The position numbers and the translations under genes are program-made. A stretch of DNA of 64,000 bases, from contig NC_085116.1 in NCBI RefSeq assembly GCF_030269925.1, forward strand, positions 9,796,001 to 9,860,000, read 5' to 3'. Positions 38,101 to 49,859 of the stretch are shown here, piece after piece. How positions within the stretch are numbered: position 1 is the first letter of the stretch; every line of letters starts with the position of its first letter. This stretch comes from Bombyx mori. Lineage: Eukaryota > Arthropoda > Insecta > Lepidoptera > Bombycidae. The notes under the pieces are model-generated. The model did no database searches and had not been told where the DNA came from. It saw only the letters and a list, made by a program, of their open reading frames with translations.

Positions 38101-41100
38101 TGGGCTCCAGTAACCACTTAATACCAGGTGGGCTGTGAGCTCGTCCAACTCAAATCTAAGCAATAAAAAAATAATTACTTAATTACTGGTGGTAGGGCAT
38201 CGCACAGATATGTACCACAAGCCTGCCTATTTCTGTGAAGCGTTTCGGTTTGAAGGGTTGGGAAGCCATTGTATTCTAAAACTAAAACTCAGAACTTATG
38301 TCTCAAAGTGGATGCCACGGTCCACCTTGAGACATGAGTTCTAAGTCTCAGTTTTTACAGTACAACGATTGCCTCACCCTTGAAACCGAAACGCATTACT
38401 GCTTCACGGCGGAAATAGGCAAGGTGGTGATACCTGTCCGTGCGGACTCACAAGACGTCCTACCACCGGTTTGTTAATATTGTGCTGTCCATAATTAATT
38501 GTGTTATATTCTCAAGGAAACGACTTTTTAAATATAATTCAGTCAAAGATTGTAGGAGTAAAGAAAAAAAAATGTCTCTGTTTTGTCACTACGTGAAGTA
38601 ATCACATTGCAACAAATCTTTCGCGATTATTTCCGGATCCAATTAATCAGTACGCAGATTATAAATTTTAGGAAGATTAAAATAATAGCCAAAAATATTA
38701 TGTAGGTATCTATCAATAATTTCATGTTATAACATAAGTCACTTGTAATTTTGTTTAAAGATAAAATGTTGGGACTTCCTTTTCCTCATTCCTTCGTCAA
38801 TCCCCTATCCACGCCATCTGTTGATACTACAAGAAAAACTACGCGCGTATAAAAATGGCGCGAAGTGTGTAAAAAAAAACTAAAACATGGTGCCGGTGCA
38901 AAAACAATAAAATTGTGATTTGTTGATCAATCAGCACATATAACTCTCGCCAGTGAGAAAAATTGAATAGTGCATCAACGAAATACAGAGTGAGTCCTAA
39001 AACTTATCCTTTTTCCAGTCCCAAACATCTAAATTCAAAACATAAAATAAAGTATTTTTTTTATACAACATGTATTTATTTAAGCCGTGTTAATAGTTCA
39101 TGCACATGGTTAGCCAAGCGATTAATTGGAGGATACGCTGAGAGCTCGGCTCTGTGCGAATTGTAACAAAAGGATGAAGCTGCAACTCAGTGCCTTTAGC
39201 TTTGAAATTTTACTATTTTATATCAAAAGAAACGTTTCTTGATCCAAAGGTAGTAAGTAACTTTTAAATGCGTATGACTTACCTACGGAAATGTAGGTAA
39301 TGTTTTTAATTGTCTTTGTAACAAACTTCCGTGATTTCATTGATAACGTTTGATGTATTCGTACTAACTAGTATTAAGTGATAAAACTATAGGTAATGAC
39401 AAAGGTAAGACTATCGAATGGAGATTATTTGGTAGGAGGACGGTCCGAATTTTCCAAATGTCAGCTTCTCTTGGAAATATAGGTAAACCTATTCTAGTTT
39501 GCCGGATTTGTTCTTCGGTACAGAGGCTGAGACGCATTTTTCTAGATAAAAAGATCTACGATCTATCTATCTTACGAATTACGTACAATTTACGAAGGAA
39601 ATAGGAAAGACCATCATGTATTAAAAATCAATAACATGTAAAAATAGTTAAAGAGTGTAGGTAATGTTAGCACGTATCCTTAAGCTCTTCCTACTTAAGG
39701 AATTATGCTTTCCGTGTTCGAAGGCTAGGACAATTACCTTTTATTTATTTATTTTTTATTGCTTAGATGCGTGGACGAGCCCACAGCCCACCTGGCGCTA
39801 AGTAGTTACCGGAGCCCATAGACATCTACGACGTAAATGCGCCACCCATCTTGAGATATAAGTTCTAAGGTCTCAAGTATAGTTACAACGGCTGCCCCAC
39901 CCTTCGAACCGAAACGCATCACTGCTTAATCACCTCTAAATACAATTGCAACTTTGACCGTATGTATCGTGAAGATGCACTCATGCCAATGGCTCCCTGT
40001 AATAATTTTAAATAACTAAGCTATATCATAGATGAAATTCTGTAAGTTTCACCATCACAAGTGAATAACACATTTATATTAATAGTGCCATTAGTAGCAC
40101 ACAAAGGATAATTAAATCCAAAATGTCACACGTGGCAAATGTGCCTATTTATTCTAATGATATCATACAATCTAAATGACATTTTCAGTCTTAAATGTTC
40201 GTAATCGTCGAAACTGATTGAGGTATTAAGGGTTGGTGTTTTCAAGCAATCATTATTAATTGGCAGTTACGAGCTTCAGCAAGATTACGATATTTATCTA
40301 GTCGAAAGCGATACTAAAATACTGATGTTAGATAAGTTTAAGAAACTAAAGACAAAGCACTCCAGTGCATATGAAACAACATATTATATTTTAGATAATA
40401 ACATAAAAGCCTTTCTAATAACATTTAATAATTAATGACTTTCATTCGTACGCTTACAGAGGTTTGTAGGGGCTTAAAAAACGACGCTCCTTTAATTTGA
40501 ATGTTTCCATTCTGAAAAGCTCTTTCATATTTGTGACACAAAAAAGCATATTCAAGATAATGACGTGGAATATTCAAGGTATTATGAAATGGGTTTTTAG
40601 GCTATTGTCTCGTATCCAAAGCGCTAGTACGAACGGCATTAAGATCGTATTGAAGTAAAATATTTAAATTTATGAAGTTTTCAAAATATAAGTAAAACAA
40701 TAAATACACTGATATTTTCCAAATTAATAAACTAGACTTAACTTTACTTACTTATAAATAGAAAATCTGCGTTAGCTCACCGCCGGTTGGCAGAGTTCCT
40801 AGAAGGCTGGCAGCATTTCCACGTTGGATAGCAATGCTAATTCTTTGTGTAAAATACGTACCAGCCTTCTGGTCTCCCGAGGCCTCAAAAAGTTTTTTTT
40901 TAAGGCCCTTAAAAAAGCTTTTAGCAGATGGGCCCCAGGGGCCCAAAGTTTCCACCCCAAACGGAACAAAAATGTAATCTTTAGAGAGATTTTCATATTT
41001 CCGTCGTTTGAGGCCTTCAGCCGTTGAAGCAGCGCTGCCAGCGTTAGAATTAGTCCCAGGAAGATGTGTCGGTGCCGTGGTATCTACACAAATCGCATCC

Positions 41101-44100
41101 CAAACGAGCGACCGACCCATCTTCCAGGGAATTATCGACATACCGTCTGGTCTCTTACCATCGCCTCGCACCAAACCATTCGGTTCTAGAATGGCTGGCA
41201 CGCCGGCGCTGACAAGGGCCCGACGGATGATGTCATTTATGCTGGCGTGGCGGGATATTCTGCCAGCGTTTATCACGCATGAGAGCCCGTGGTAACCAAA
41301 GCGGTCGAGAATGTTGCCACACTGGCAGTGATGCTGAACACAGCAAGGTGCCCCCAGGCGAAGACAGGTTGCTAAACGAAAGCTATTGTCGGACATTAGA
41401 GTGCCGGTGTGAAGTGATGGATGGGCCTGCAACCATAGCCCCGATTCCCATTCTGCAACTGCGAGGAGGCGAGCACGCTCTGTTAAATCTCTACATGAGT
41501 CAAGTAAATTTTTACGTATTAATTCACAGAGCGGCTCATCCCACAATCGCTGAGAAGTCGGGACCGTGGGCAGATCAGTATTAGGGCAGGTTAGTAACCA
41601 CTCATTTCTTGCTTCAGTCATATAAGTGATTTTTGGATCCAATAAAGGCGAAGACAAAATTTTAGAAACGAGTTCGTAAGTACTGTGGACTGACCCAAGA
41701 AATGCTGGTAATGAAGTAATGCTGAAGTTTTCCAAGTTTGCATTCCAAGTAACCTATTCAAATTAATTTTTAGCGCACATGACCATGAGGACTGTGTGCT
41801 CGTCGGCTTAAAAAATCTTCATCAATGTGCAGAATAAGGTCTTATGTGATATATAATAATTAGAGATTAAAGATGTTTAAAGCATAGGTAAGATGGTACG
41901 TGAGCCTACATACCTAATATTCTCTATATTCGAACTAGGCAGGGTTATAAGTTGCGTTAAATTCATATCGATTTCGTTTGCTTTAAAATTTAAAAGTTCT
42001 GTAGTATTTATATTACATATAATTTGTCTTGTCTTGTAAGAAAAAATGTCTGATGCAATTATGATGCATACGCAGGGGACTGAAAATAATTGAGGTTCAA
42101 AATACCGGCGACATCCCTATTCTGCCCCGGCTCGACGGCGATAATTAGTGCGAAGACAAAATTATTAGAGTAGTTGCTACTGCCTACTTAGTTGTTTACC
42201 AATAAGACTATTAAAGTTTACCAAAAGTCTGCTTACAAACTATTTGAAAAAAAAAAAGATGTAAACCTAAGTCTTGCCTGTAACCTTTTTTTTTGTTTGT
42301 GTTTTTAACTGTTTTAAATTATACTCAATTTTGTTACTACTGTGATAAATAAGTAGATATTTACTGATATCAAATCGGTCAATATTGACCCCGATATCAA
42401 ATCGTTACAGTGAAATGGAAACTTTTATTTGTAAGAGTTCATTCCTGATAACAGATATCGACATTGAATACAAATTGTACTTACTGCATCGTATAAGAAA
42501 ACAAAAACCGAATTCAATTTATTAAATGAAGTTTTTCAAGGACAGAGTAGAGCAATTAAAAAAAAAAATACTACTTCTTTAATATTTTTGTATAATCATC
42601 CTTTCTTTCCCAGTGCGAATCTCGTATACGTGTTTTTTGTTACCATAGCCTACGACAAAATCCTGTGCTGTAGTATATGTAGTAGCCTTAGCCCTTTAAG
42701 CCTAGAATTAATTACTATAGCTATTGAAAAATATCATAATAAATACCTGTATTTTTGCGAAATAGTTTCCTCGCCGCCGCGTATATTCTTAAAGCCGGGT
42801 AAAATGCAAGGACAACAGCGAATTCAAACAGCCAGAGTAAAGCTCCTCTTTTTATGTCGCCAAAACCGGAGATAATCACATTTAACCCAATATTTATTCT
42901 GAAAAATATCAAACGTATTTATGTATTTTTTATTCAATACGAAGCTTACTTTTGAAATGAATTCATAAGATAAGATTTAACAACTGAATATCATTATTAG
43001 TTATTGAGTTTTTAGCAAATTGTTACGTGTAAATGTTTTTCAAGGTTAATAAATAAATTATTTCAAGGTTATTTCATTATTGTCAGATAGACGGTAAGAC
43101 GAAGCCCCTAATCCTTTTTTCAGACATAGGCCAAAGTTTCAATAGTATTGTATAAGGATTGTTCCACCTTTTAAAACGGAAAAAATGAGTGATTCGCGGC
43201 AGAAATATACAGGATGGTGCTGCCTATGGCACCTAATTCGATTCTCATCAATATTTTCTCCAGTCTTCACGATTAGTTGACACAATTAACACTATTGTTA
43301 CGGCTTAATCTCGTGTTTATTATTTTAATTTTATTATTTCTGACGATGTTTATAGGTATCTACTTAACGTTTTTTTGACTAAGATGTTATTCATCGAAAT
43401 TTTAATTAACTCATGCCTTTTTTGTAATCGAAATTATTATGACTATAATTTACAAATAATCATAATGGAACAATTTCCATTATGATTAGTTATTCCAATT
43501 CCCATCGTGAACAATTTCACGATTATAGAAAACAAAGATTTTGTATTTAACATTAAAATTTATAGGTTGTACAATTAATTTTGAGCGTAGAACTAGTGCG
43601 GGATCGAAATCGCAAGATTCTTGACGGCAACATTTAATCTGAGAATGTAATTTAGTTTAGGAATCTAATCCCAAGTGTTTGTGGATCTCTTTAAGCTCTT
43701 AATGTGTATTGGACATTGGGATCACTTAGTTTCGTTTGCTTTTGTGGTGTGATCAATTAAGTCTGTTCAAGTTGAATCACCTCTAGCTTACAGTTTGTAA
43801 GTAGATTTAGGAGTATTACAGTAATTTAAATTTAAGAAATAAAATGTAGACATACAAACATTGATTTTATTTAAAAATAATGTAAAATTGTCTAAGGTAA
43901 ACTTTATTTAGGTATCTTATATTATATTTATGTGTATAAAAACGATTCAAATAGAAAAAAAATATGTTTAAAAATATTAACAAAATACGCTTTTATAGAA
44001 AATCCAACTAAAAAATAGAAAATAAATTTTAATAAATTTTAATTAAAAATAGTGTAAGAAAAATGTTTTTATTACTGAAACTGAAACTGAACCTATATGA

Positions 44101-45850
44101 AACTGACATTATTATTTATTTTTCATTTTTAGGTTGAATTTCAATTTTTTAAACATATTATTTTCAATTTTTTTTAAATATTGAATAGTCATCGGTCCTT
44201 AATAAGTAAAATACCAAATTTCGAGTTAATCCGACGTTTTGAAGGGGGTCAAAATCACGTTCAAAGATTCCGTTACAAACATACGTCTGAAGCTAATAAA
44301 AGCGTATTAAAAAGGATTAGTAATGCTAGTAACAACTAGTACCATTATATCTGTTTCGATAATGGTATAGCGAAGCAACCGTCATACGTTTTTTCGGGGT
44401 AAGAACGAACAACATTGTGTTTTGCTATTTAAAGCTTGTTAAAACGTCTTCTAATGTGGAATTCACGAGCGGCGCATTCTTCCGAAAAGTATGCATAACT
44501 TTTGCATGCCCCGCAAGTATTTAACACAAGAGAAATGTCGTAATTTTGAACAGCTCACACAAAAATATATGAGACTAGCTGACCCGGCAGACTTCGTAGT
44601 GCCTCAATCGAAAAATAAAAGACCTAAACTTTTGTATAAAATAAACTTAAAACAAACAAAACGAATCCGTCCGACGGGGGACACATCAAAGGAAAAACAA
44701 AATTGCTATTTTTATTTAATTCCGAGTATTTTCATATTTATCTACCTTTTAAACCTTCTCTGGACTTCCACAAAAAATTCAAGACCAAAATTAGCCAAAT
44801 CGGTCCAGCCGTTCTCGAGTTTTAGTGAGACTAACGAACAGCAATTCATTTATATATATATAGATATAGATAGATAGATAATGTTTAACTCGTAATAAAT
44901 TGTATTGTCAAAATTTTAGATCATTGTAGACAGTATCAAATATTTTACACGAAAAAGCAACTTAAATGAACATCGAATATTTACGGTTGTCTAAACTAAA
45001 AAAATATATAGGGTTTATTTCTTTTATCTATCAATATATTCCCTACACTGTTTTATTCCATTATTTTTACTGTATTCGGCGAAATGGAGTGAATTTAATT
45101 TTTGCTGTCTTGCACTAGATGTACAAAAGATAGCTTACTTTTCGTTTAATCCTCACAAATAATTATTAGTACTTTTTAAAATTACCAACGTTTTTCATTT
45201 AATATCAATTTTTCCATAAACTATGACGAAGCTCACTTAATTGTTAAATAATTATATAAACGAAAATTAAACTAATTACGGAGGTGAAAGTAAAAAAAAA
45301 AATTGTATTTCAAGTTCTGTATGGGTATTTTCACTCCGAGATCGATCTGTTCATTTTGTGCCCTGTCTGAGGGGTTTTAAGGGAGAGAGCGTCAATAGAA
45401 TTTTAAGTACATGTAAAAGTATTTCAAAGTTTTCGGCACCGGAAATTCCTCTTAAACTATTACCGGAACCCTTAGACTCCATAAAGCGGATGTCACTGCA
45501 TACCTTGAGACAAGATGAGGTAATAGAAAGATGAATATGTGATAAAAATTTAAGCCCGTTCTAAAAATCTAGGTGACTTATTTTTATCAGTAAGAATTGT
45601 TTAGTTTAGCTTACTTTCCTCTTTCCACAAGGTCATAAATCATGGTGTCGAACAGCAGCATCAGCAAAATGACTACGAAAATATGGTACAGGGCTCTTAT
45701 ATGTGGAGAATTGTCTATAAGAACCGTCAGTGGCGACTCCCTGGTCGTAAACTCTGAATCAACATCACCATTCTGCTTAGTGATATTTTTTTGATTACTG
45801 TCATAATTCTCCGCCCTCTTTCTATGCCGAACTGTATTTGAAGTTGACAT
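29188..45850 (-). CDS. SOAT: Sterol O-acyltransferase (SOAT/ACAT), MBOAT family
   Basis: Nine coding exons: 45615-45850, 42747-42898, 37470-37606, 32938-33080, 32366-32495, 32105-32251, 31222-31359, 30720-30897 and 29188-29345. They total 1419 nt and 472 aa; every border is GT-AG and every phase agrees. The enzyme transfers fatty acyl from acyl-CoA to sterols in the ER membrane. The N-terminal 50-60 residues are polar, then RESPLTVLIDNSPHIRALYH leads into hydrophobic segments. Family blocks seen are FRFLMKIHA, YFLFAPTLVYRDHYPR, HAWLNAFAEMLKFGDRLF, HYYRAWNRVVHSWL and SFFFGNG. The MBOAT histidine is in VSAVAHE (His367). The usual FYxDWWN signature reads FYEEWWT (313-319), an unusual variant. 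It is shorter than human SOAT1 (550) mainly at the N-terminus. Start: first ATG after the acceptor at 45859; the upstream exon ending at 47044 carries an in-frame stop. The introns are filled with transposons. DGAT1 is less likely because the blocks follow SOAT. Confidence 0.93.
29640..30400 (+). pseudogene. Decayed jockey-like reverse transcriptase fragment
   Basis: It translates to LPAQLIIMLAAILNAALTNC and VVWKEADVIGIHKPRKPNN, matching the fingers region of the LINE at 17211-22166. It then decays through the palm by stops and frameshifts. It is in the last SOAT intron, antisense to the gene. Confidence 0.8.
33220..35028. mobile_element. TA-flanked inverted-repeat element hosting Spy-like copy 2
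   Basis: Ends CAACTCGACCAAGCTAAGTT and, inverted, CAGCTCGACCAAGCTAAGTT, continuing TGCAC.TCG. TA lies at 33218-33219 and 35029-35030. Without the nested 1188 bp the element is about 621 bp. No transposase. A GC-rich patch follows the left end (33250-33340). It lies in SOAT intron 3. Confidence 0.75.
33615..34802. mobile_element. Spy-like DNA element, copy 2
   Basis: 1188 bp, starting GGGGACGGCCCATTTC and ending GGGCATTCCCC, again between AAA and TTT. It is collinear with copy 1 including the SINE part at 33961-34101, but lacks the MITE. No coding capacity seen. Confidence 0.75.
35651..35900 (+). repeat. Family-A SINE-like repeat, full length
   Basis: TTACTGGTGG start, GAAGCAGTAATGCGTTTCGG core, ATCTAAGCATTAAAAAA tail, followed by a TATATA microsatellite to about 35930. 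Confidence 0.85.
36480..36880. repeat. Unassigned GC-richer repeat-like block
   Basis: It contains a 35-bp tandem duplication (ATAACGCATTTCGTGTGACA at 36731 and 36766). The word TGGAGTTTACT near 36521 reappears inverted near 36855. It could be an LTR or MITE relic; class unknown. Confidence 0.35.
38064..38170 (+). repeat. Family-A SINE 3' part
   Basis: GGTGGGTGGCGCATTTACGA to CAATAAAAAA, preceded by a GGTGGT run. It abuts the inverted SINE pair that follows. Confidence 0.75.
38183..38468. repeat. Head-to-head inverted pair of family-A SINE 5' parts
   Basis: 38183-38316 reads forward from TTACTGGTGG to GTCTCAAAGTGGATG. 38319-38468 reads the same blocks inverted, ending ACGTCCTACCACCGG. The arms are about 135-150 bp with almost no spacer, so the region can fold as a hairpin. 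It lies in SOAT intron 2, between the exons at 42747-42898 and 37470-37606. Confidence 0.8.
39751..39928 (-). repeat. Family-A SINE, truncated
   Basis: Poly(T), TTGCTTAGATGCGTGGACGA, then standard blocks to GAAACGCATCACTGCTT where it stops. In the SOAT intron between 42747 and 37606. Confidence 0.85.
40752..41735 (-). CDS. ORF from the C-terminus of a restriction-like-endonuclease LINE
   Basis: 327 intact codons inside a SOAT intron, on the same strand. The frame is open about 9 codons further upstream to a TAG. Residues 137-153 form a C-x-C-x9-H-x3-C finger (CQCGNILDRFGYHGLSC). A nuclease-like block follows: EPNGLVRGDGKRPDG (RPD at 195-197), then WKMGRSLVWDAICVD (Asp213). A CCHC-type finger followed by R/K-PD is the layout of the C-terminal endonuclease of RLE-type LINEs, and I recall closely related ORF ends in cnidarians and molluscs. 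No reverse transcriptase is upstream, so it is a 5'-truncated copy, or less likely an adopted gene. The lack of any stop is notable among decayed neighbours. Confidence 0.6.
   Translation of the reverse strand: MENFSITSLPAFLGSVHSTYELVSKILSSPLLDPKITYMTEARNEWLLTCPNTDLPTVPTSQRLWDEPLCELIRKNLLDSCRDLTERARLLAVAEWESGLWLQAHPSLHTGTLMSDNSFRLATCLRLGAPCCVQHHCQCGNILDRFGYHGLSCVINAGRISRHASINDIIRRALVSAGVPAILEPNGLVRGDGKRPDGMSIIPWKMGRSLVWDAICVDTTAPTHLPGTNSNAGSAASTAEGLKRRKYENLSKDYIFVPFGVETLGPWGPSAKSFFKGLKKKLFEASGDQKAGTYFTQRISIAIQRGNAASLLGTLPTGGELTQIFYL
44560..44880 (+). repeat. Family-D repeat, copy 1
   Basis: GACCCGGCAGACTTCGTAGT through CCAAATCGGTCCAGCCGTTC, ending in a TATATATAGATAGATAGATA microsatellite. 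A related copy lies inverted at 54940-55205. Probably the 3' part of a LINE or a Helitron relative. Confidence 0.6.
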
Positions 45851-45926
45851 GAGTATGACTGAAAAGAAAATGAATTTAAAATTAATATTTATAATTTTTA
45901 TGACCGTGATGCTGTTTTAAACATCC

Positions 45927-46128
45927 TTTTTTTTTTTTTGTCTCCCTAAGCTGGTAGCCTAGAGAGGCCATTCCAGCGTAACCGTAACTAGTAGGTGAGC
46001 TCACGGGGCTAAAATCTGACGATGCTAACACGAACCCTAGCAAGAGTCGTGCTTCGCAGAATCTACCACCGGATCGGAAACGCGACCCACTGAGAAGATC
46101 CGGCGAGAAACTCAGTGGGCTGTGTCTG
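45927..46128 (-). repeat. Bm1 SINE, 5'-truncated
   Basis: Poly(T), GGTAGCCTAGAGAGGCCATT, TCTACCACCGGATCGGAAAC, GAAGATCCGGCGAGAAACTC. In the intron between SOAT's untranslated and first coding exons. Confidence 0.8.
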
Positions 46129-47043
46129 AGAGTTAATAAGATCAATGCAAAGCTGTAGTGATGAAGTTGATATTATAATGATTTATAAGTATATTGATGA
46201 AGTTCAAAACATTTGGATTCAATTCGAAGTAATTCAATATTCCTTGGCCGATTTCGGCAATAGCCACGTTAATTCCGTTTCGAATAATCACGGTGTACTC
46301 ATGTATGGCTAATATAGCCTATTTTATTCCTAAGCGTTTGCACACGCGGGCTGGTGAGTACGTACTTCACGCAGGTTGCTTCAACCAATGAGCTTTCTGG
46401 TGTTAGATATGTTTTTTTTTTTTTCACCAGTACAAAGTCAGTACGAAGTTTTTATATCTTATTGAAAGTAGACAGAGGAGCTCATGGCTAATTGGGTATT
46501 CGGTCATAATGAGTAGACCATCCAGCATAACGTGGATGACGCTAGCCACCTGAAGATATGAGGTCTAAGTGTCAATTTTAATGTGTTGCGGCTGCACCAT
46601 CCTTCTTATCCGACCGAATAACTGCTTCACCAAAAAATACGTAGGATAAGTTGCTGCTACTCCAATTAGCGCTGTAGTCTTCATGGATTACAGAAATCAG
46701 TTAAAGACTATTCGGGTAATAATTTGCTTAGTCTAAAACACATACACAAAACATTGAGAAGTTGCAAGAGTTTTAAAACCCGAGTAAAATGGAATTGTCG
46801 AACAAGTCGGGGATATCAAAGTTTTTATTAGTCTTAATTATTCTACATTAGAAACTGCTTTCAAAATAATAGATGATTAAACTTTTAAGAAGAACTTGCA
46901 TTAAATTGTAGAATAAAAAAAAACAAGAGATGCTTTTGATGAATAACGTACAAAAATAAAACGTACAAAAATAATAAGAAAATTAAGCATATTCTTTTTG
47001 TGAGATATGTAAAAGATAAAAAAAAAACTAAACGTTTACTTAC

Positions 47044-47230
47044 GTAGTGCACACACAAACGAGCAGAGTGCTATTGTTTAAATAAAGTACAAGAAAAATT
47101 TATAAGAAAAACTATGTTTCTAATCAACACTACTTCAACCAACAATATCACGTACACTTAATATTGAGGGTATATTTATTTTCTATTACGGAACAATCCG
47201 GTTGTTTACGACTTGCACTAGAAATGAACT
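47044..47230 (-). other. Probable untranslated first exon of SOAT
   Basis: The minus strand reads GTGTGTGCACTAC|GTAAGT with the donor at 47044/47043. Spliced to the acceptor before 45858 it leaves a TAA in frame upstream and makes the ATG at 45850 the first in-frame start. The 3' border is well supported; the 5' limit is a guess. Confidence 0.5.
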
Positions 47231-47586
47231 GAACGTACCGGTGTTAGATACAAAAATAACCTTTCACACCAGATAAGCTTCGCTCATTAGAAATATCATT
47301 ACTATTTTCAAATAACACAACACTAATACATGAGAAATGCACCATTTAATTTGTGCCTAAATGTTTCCGCGACGCACTTAATACAATTTTTATACAAATA
47401 GAATAATCGGACAGGAAAATAATTTTAAGTAACATTATCCGTAGCTGTGTTATCGTTTGAACTAACGCCTAATGAAACGATTTTTTATCAGTTCCACATT
47501 TTGATTTTACTATCAACTAAGGCAAGAACGCTTATCTGGTAAATTAAAATATATAATCATTTATGTTGTTTATTGAGCCTCTACCA

Positions 47587-47760
47587 TTTTTTTATTGCTT
47601 ATATTGATGGACGAGTTCACAGCCCATCTGGTGTTAAGTGGTTTCTGAAGCCCACAGATATCTACAACGTAAATGCGTCACTCACAGGCATATCCTGTGT
47701 ATTTCTAATTCGATGCAGTAACGCAGTCAGGGTTGAAGGTTGAGACAGCAGATAAGCAAT
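47587..47760 (-). repeat. Diverged family-A SINE
   Basis: TTTTTTTATTGCTTATATTG, ACAGCCCATCTGGTGTTAAG, then a decayed core to about 47760, just before the mariner. Confidence 0.65.
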
Positions 47761-47900
47761 ACAGTTAATCACTTCCACCTCATATTTTAAGGTTTATATT
47801 GGTATTCACGTTGTGAAGCTCATGGGGTCCGGTATTTAGCACGAGGTGGAACATGAGATCATTCACGTATTTATGCAATAAATTAAATAGGTAATACCTA

Positions 47901-49199
47901 GTCAGGTCATAAATTCTGTCACATGTTTAATGTAAAATAATTGAAACAAGTTTATTCATTATGTAACCATTCATATACCAAAATGAACTTAACAAAACAT
48001 AGATTCTTATGACACTAAAGTTTATTCAAAATGACCTCCGTGATTTTGAATACAGGCCTTCAATCTGCGCGGCCAGTCGTCTATCGCAGCACGAACGAGG
48101 TCCATGTCAATATCGGCGGCTGCCTTAATCAAGGATGTCTTGAGTGACTCCAAATTGGGATGAGGCTTTGAGCACGCCTTTTCCTCCAAGTGTTACCATA
48201 TCTTGTAATCTAACGGATTCAAATCTGGACTGGAGGAGGGCCAATCTTCGTGCCGGATGAAGTCGATTTCACGCGCCGCCAGCCAGTCTTGTGTGCTCTT
48301 CGCTCTATGAGCTGGCGCCGAATCTTGTTGGAATACCCAGTGCCTGTTATTGAACATGGTATGAGAAACAGGTTCCACAAGGTTCGTCAGGACTGTATTT
48401 TGATACACAACTGCATTCGTTTTTACACCTTTCTCACAAAAATGTACCTCTGTTAAGCCCCAATAAGAAACTCCCAACCGTACCATGAACGAGGATGGAA
48501 AATGACCTCGTTGGACACGCGGAATACGGCTGCTCGCTTCTTCACTACTGTGTGCGTACACCTTATCATTTTGTTTGTTGTAGCTCTCTTCTACGGTAAA
48601 AATTTTTTCATCCGAAAAAAGAATTTCTCGGTATTTTTTTCCCGCGTACCGCTTCAACAAAGCGTGGCATCTCTTCAGTCTTAGGTCCATTAGACGAGCA
48701 TTCAAACGATGTCCTGTTTTTCTTCGATATGCCCGAAGCCCTAAGTCTTCATTTAACACCCTTTTCACCGTGGTTCTGCTTAACCCCATCTGAAGGGCCA
48801 ACAGTTTCTGCTTACGTTTGGGATTTCTTTGAATTCGCGCCTTCACAGTTTTTATCACTGCTGGAGTCCTAACAGACCGAGGGTGACCACTTCTTGACCT
48901 TTCATCTACACTAGAGTCTTCATTGTATCGTTTGATGGTACGATAAACGAATCTTTTGGTTATATTCAAATTTTTCAGTATGTTAAAAATTTGAATTGGC
49001 GCGTAACCGCAACGATGCAACGCAATAACTGCAACACGGTCTTCTTTAAGCGTCCACTCCATATTTTAAAATGAGTAAAATTCTAAAAGTATACATTTTT
49101 ATTTTCATGAACAATTCGTAATTCGAATTCAATAAACTTTTTTGTGGCCAGCATTCTAAAAGAAAAGTTTTTACTGTGTGACAATACTTATGACCTAAC
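47901..49199 (-). mobile_element. maT-type mariner (DD37D), 1299 bp
   Basis: Ends GTCAGGTCATAAATTCTGTC and, inverted, GTTAGGTCATAAGTATTGTC, about 27-bp imperfect inverted repeats. TA flanks at 47899-47900 and 49200-49201. One transposase gene on the minus strand. Size and layout fit the maT/Bmmar1 group known from Bombyx. Confidence 0.9.
48022..49062 (-). pseudogene. maT transposase with one premature stop
   Basis: It begins MEWTLKEDRVAVIALHRCGY. Helix-turn-helix regions cover about 1-110. Catalytic residues are in LFSDEKIF (first Asp), FQQDSAPAHRA (second Asp) and SPDLNPLDY. The Asp of NPLD lies 37 residues after the second, giving DD37D. A TAA at 48195-48193 follows DYKIW; the same frame then stays open for 56 more codons to TAA at 48024-48022. 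The lesion is a single nonsense change after the catalytic triad, most simply from CAA. The protein would end at 289 of about 346 residues. Confidence 0.9.
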
Positions 49200-49489
49200 T
49201 AGTTATTTTCACCCTGAATAAATATTTCATTAGTAGTATTTAGTAGTGGTAAGGTTTATTCTGACTCTAAAGTGGTAGGCATATATTAAGTGTATAATCT
49301 ATGGTGGTAGGCATCAACGTTGTCCTTTTTGGCCATTAAGCAGTCATGCATAGAAGAGAGACACAGCCATTAAACAGTACCATTGTGAATTCGACCTTAT
49401 GTATTAAGACAGGTGATGGCATTTACGTGGTGGCATGTTTATTTAGCCTAGTAACCAATAACATCAGGCTATCTACCCATCTAGAGCAA

Positions 49490-49859
49490 TCTATACATAT
49501 AAATAAAATTAGAGTGTCTGTTTGTACTATTGAAATAATCGCTTTTTACTACATGCATATAATATATATACGGTACATATACCAAAATAACATATTTTAC
49601 AATTTTTGTCTGTCTGTCTTTCTGTCTGTCTGTCTGTCTGTTTGTTCCGGCTAACCTCTAGAACGGCTGGACCGATTTTGATGAGACTTTCACTAATAGG
49701 TAGCTGATGATATAAGGAGTAATTTAGGCTACTTTTTTAGACTAGCTTCGCCCCGCGGCGTCACCCGCACTTATTGTCGTACCGCGCGCAACATGGCGGG
49801 ACTCGCCTATCAATAATAAAATTTAATGTTTTCAAAGCGAAGCGAGGGCGGGTCGCTAG
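49490..49859 (+). mobile_element. Non-autonomous Helitron, 370 bp
   Basis: TCTATACATATAAATAAAAT start after A and CTAG end (49856-49859) before T, with no duplication. A (TCTG)n run spans 49608-49645. It sits in a decayed family-A SINE tail (AGAGCAA|T...). The tail matches the fragment at 14917-15006. Confidence 0.8.

Noticed and set aside
41008..41584. Plus-strand ORFs opposite the RLE-type ORF
   Set aside because: The minus frame carries the conserved finger and RPD motifs; these are shadows.
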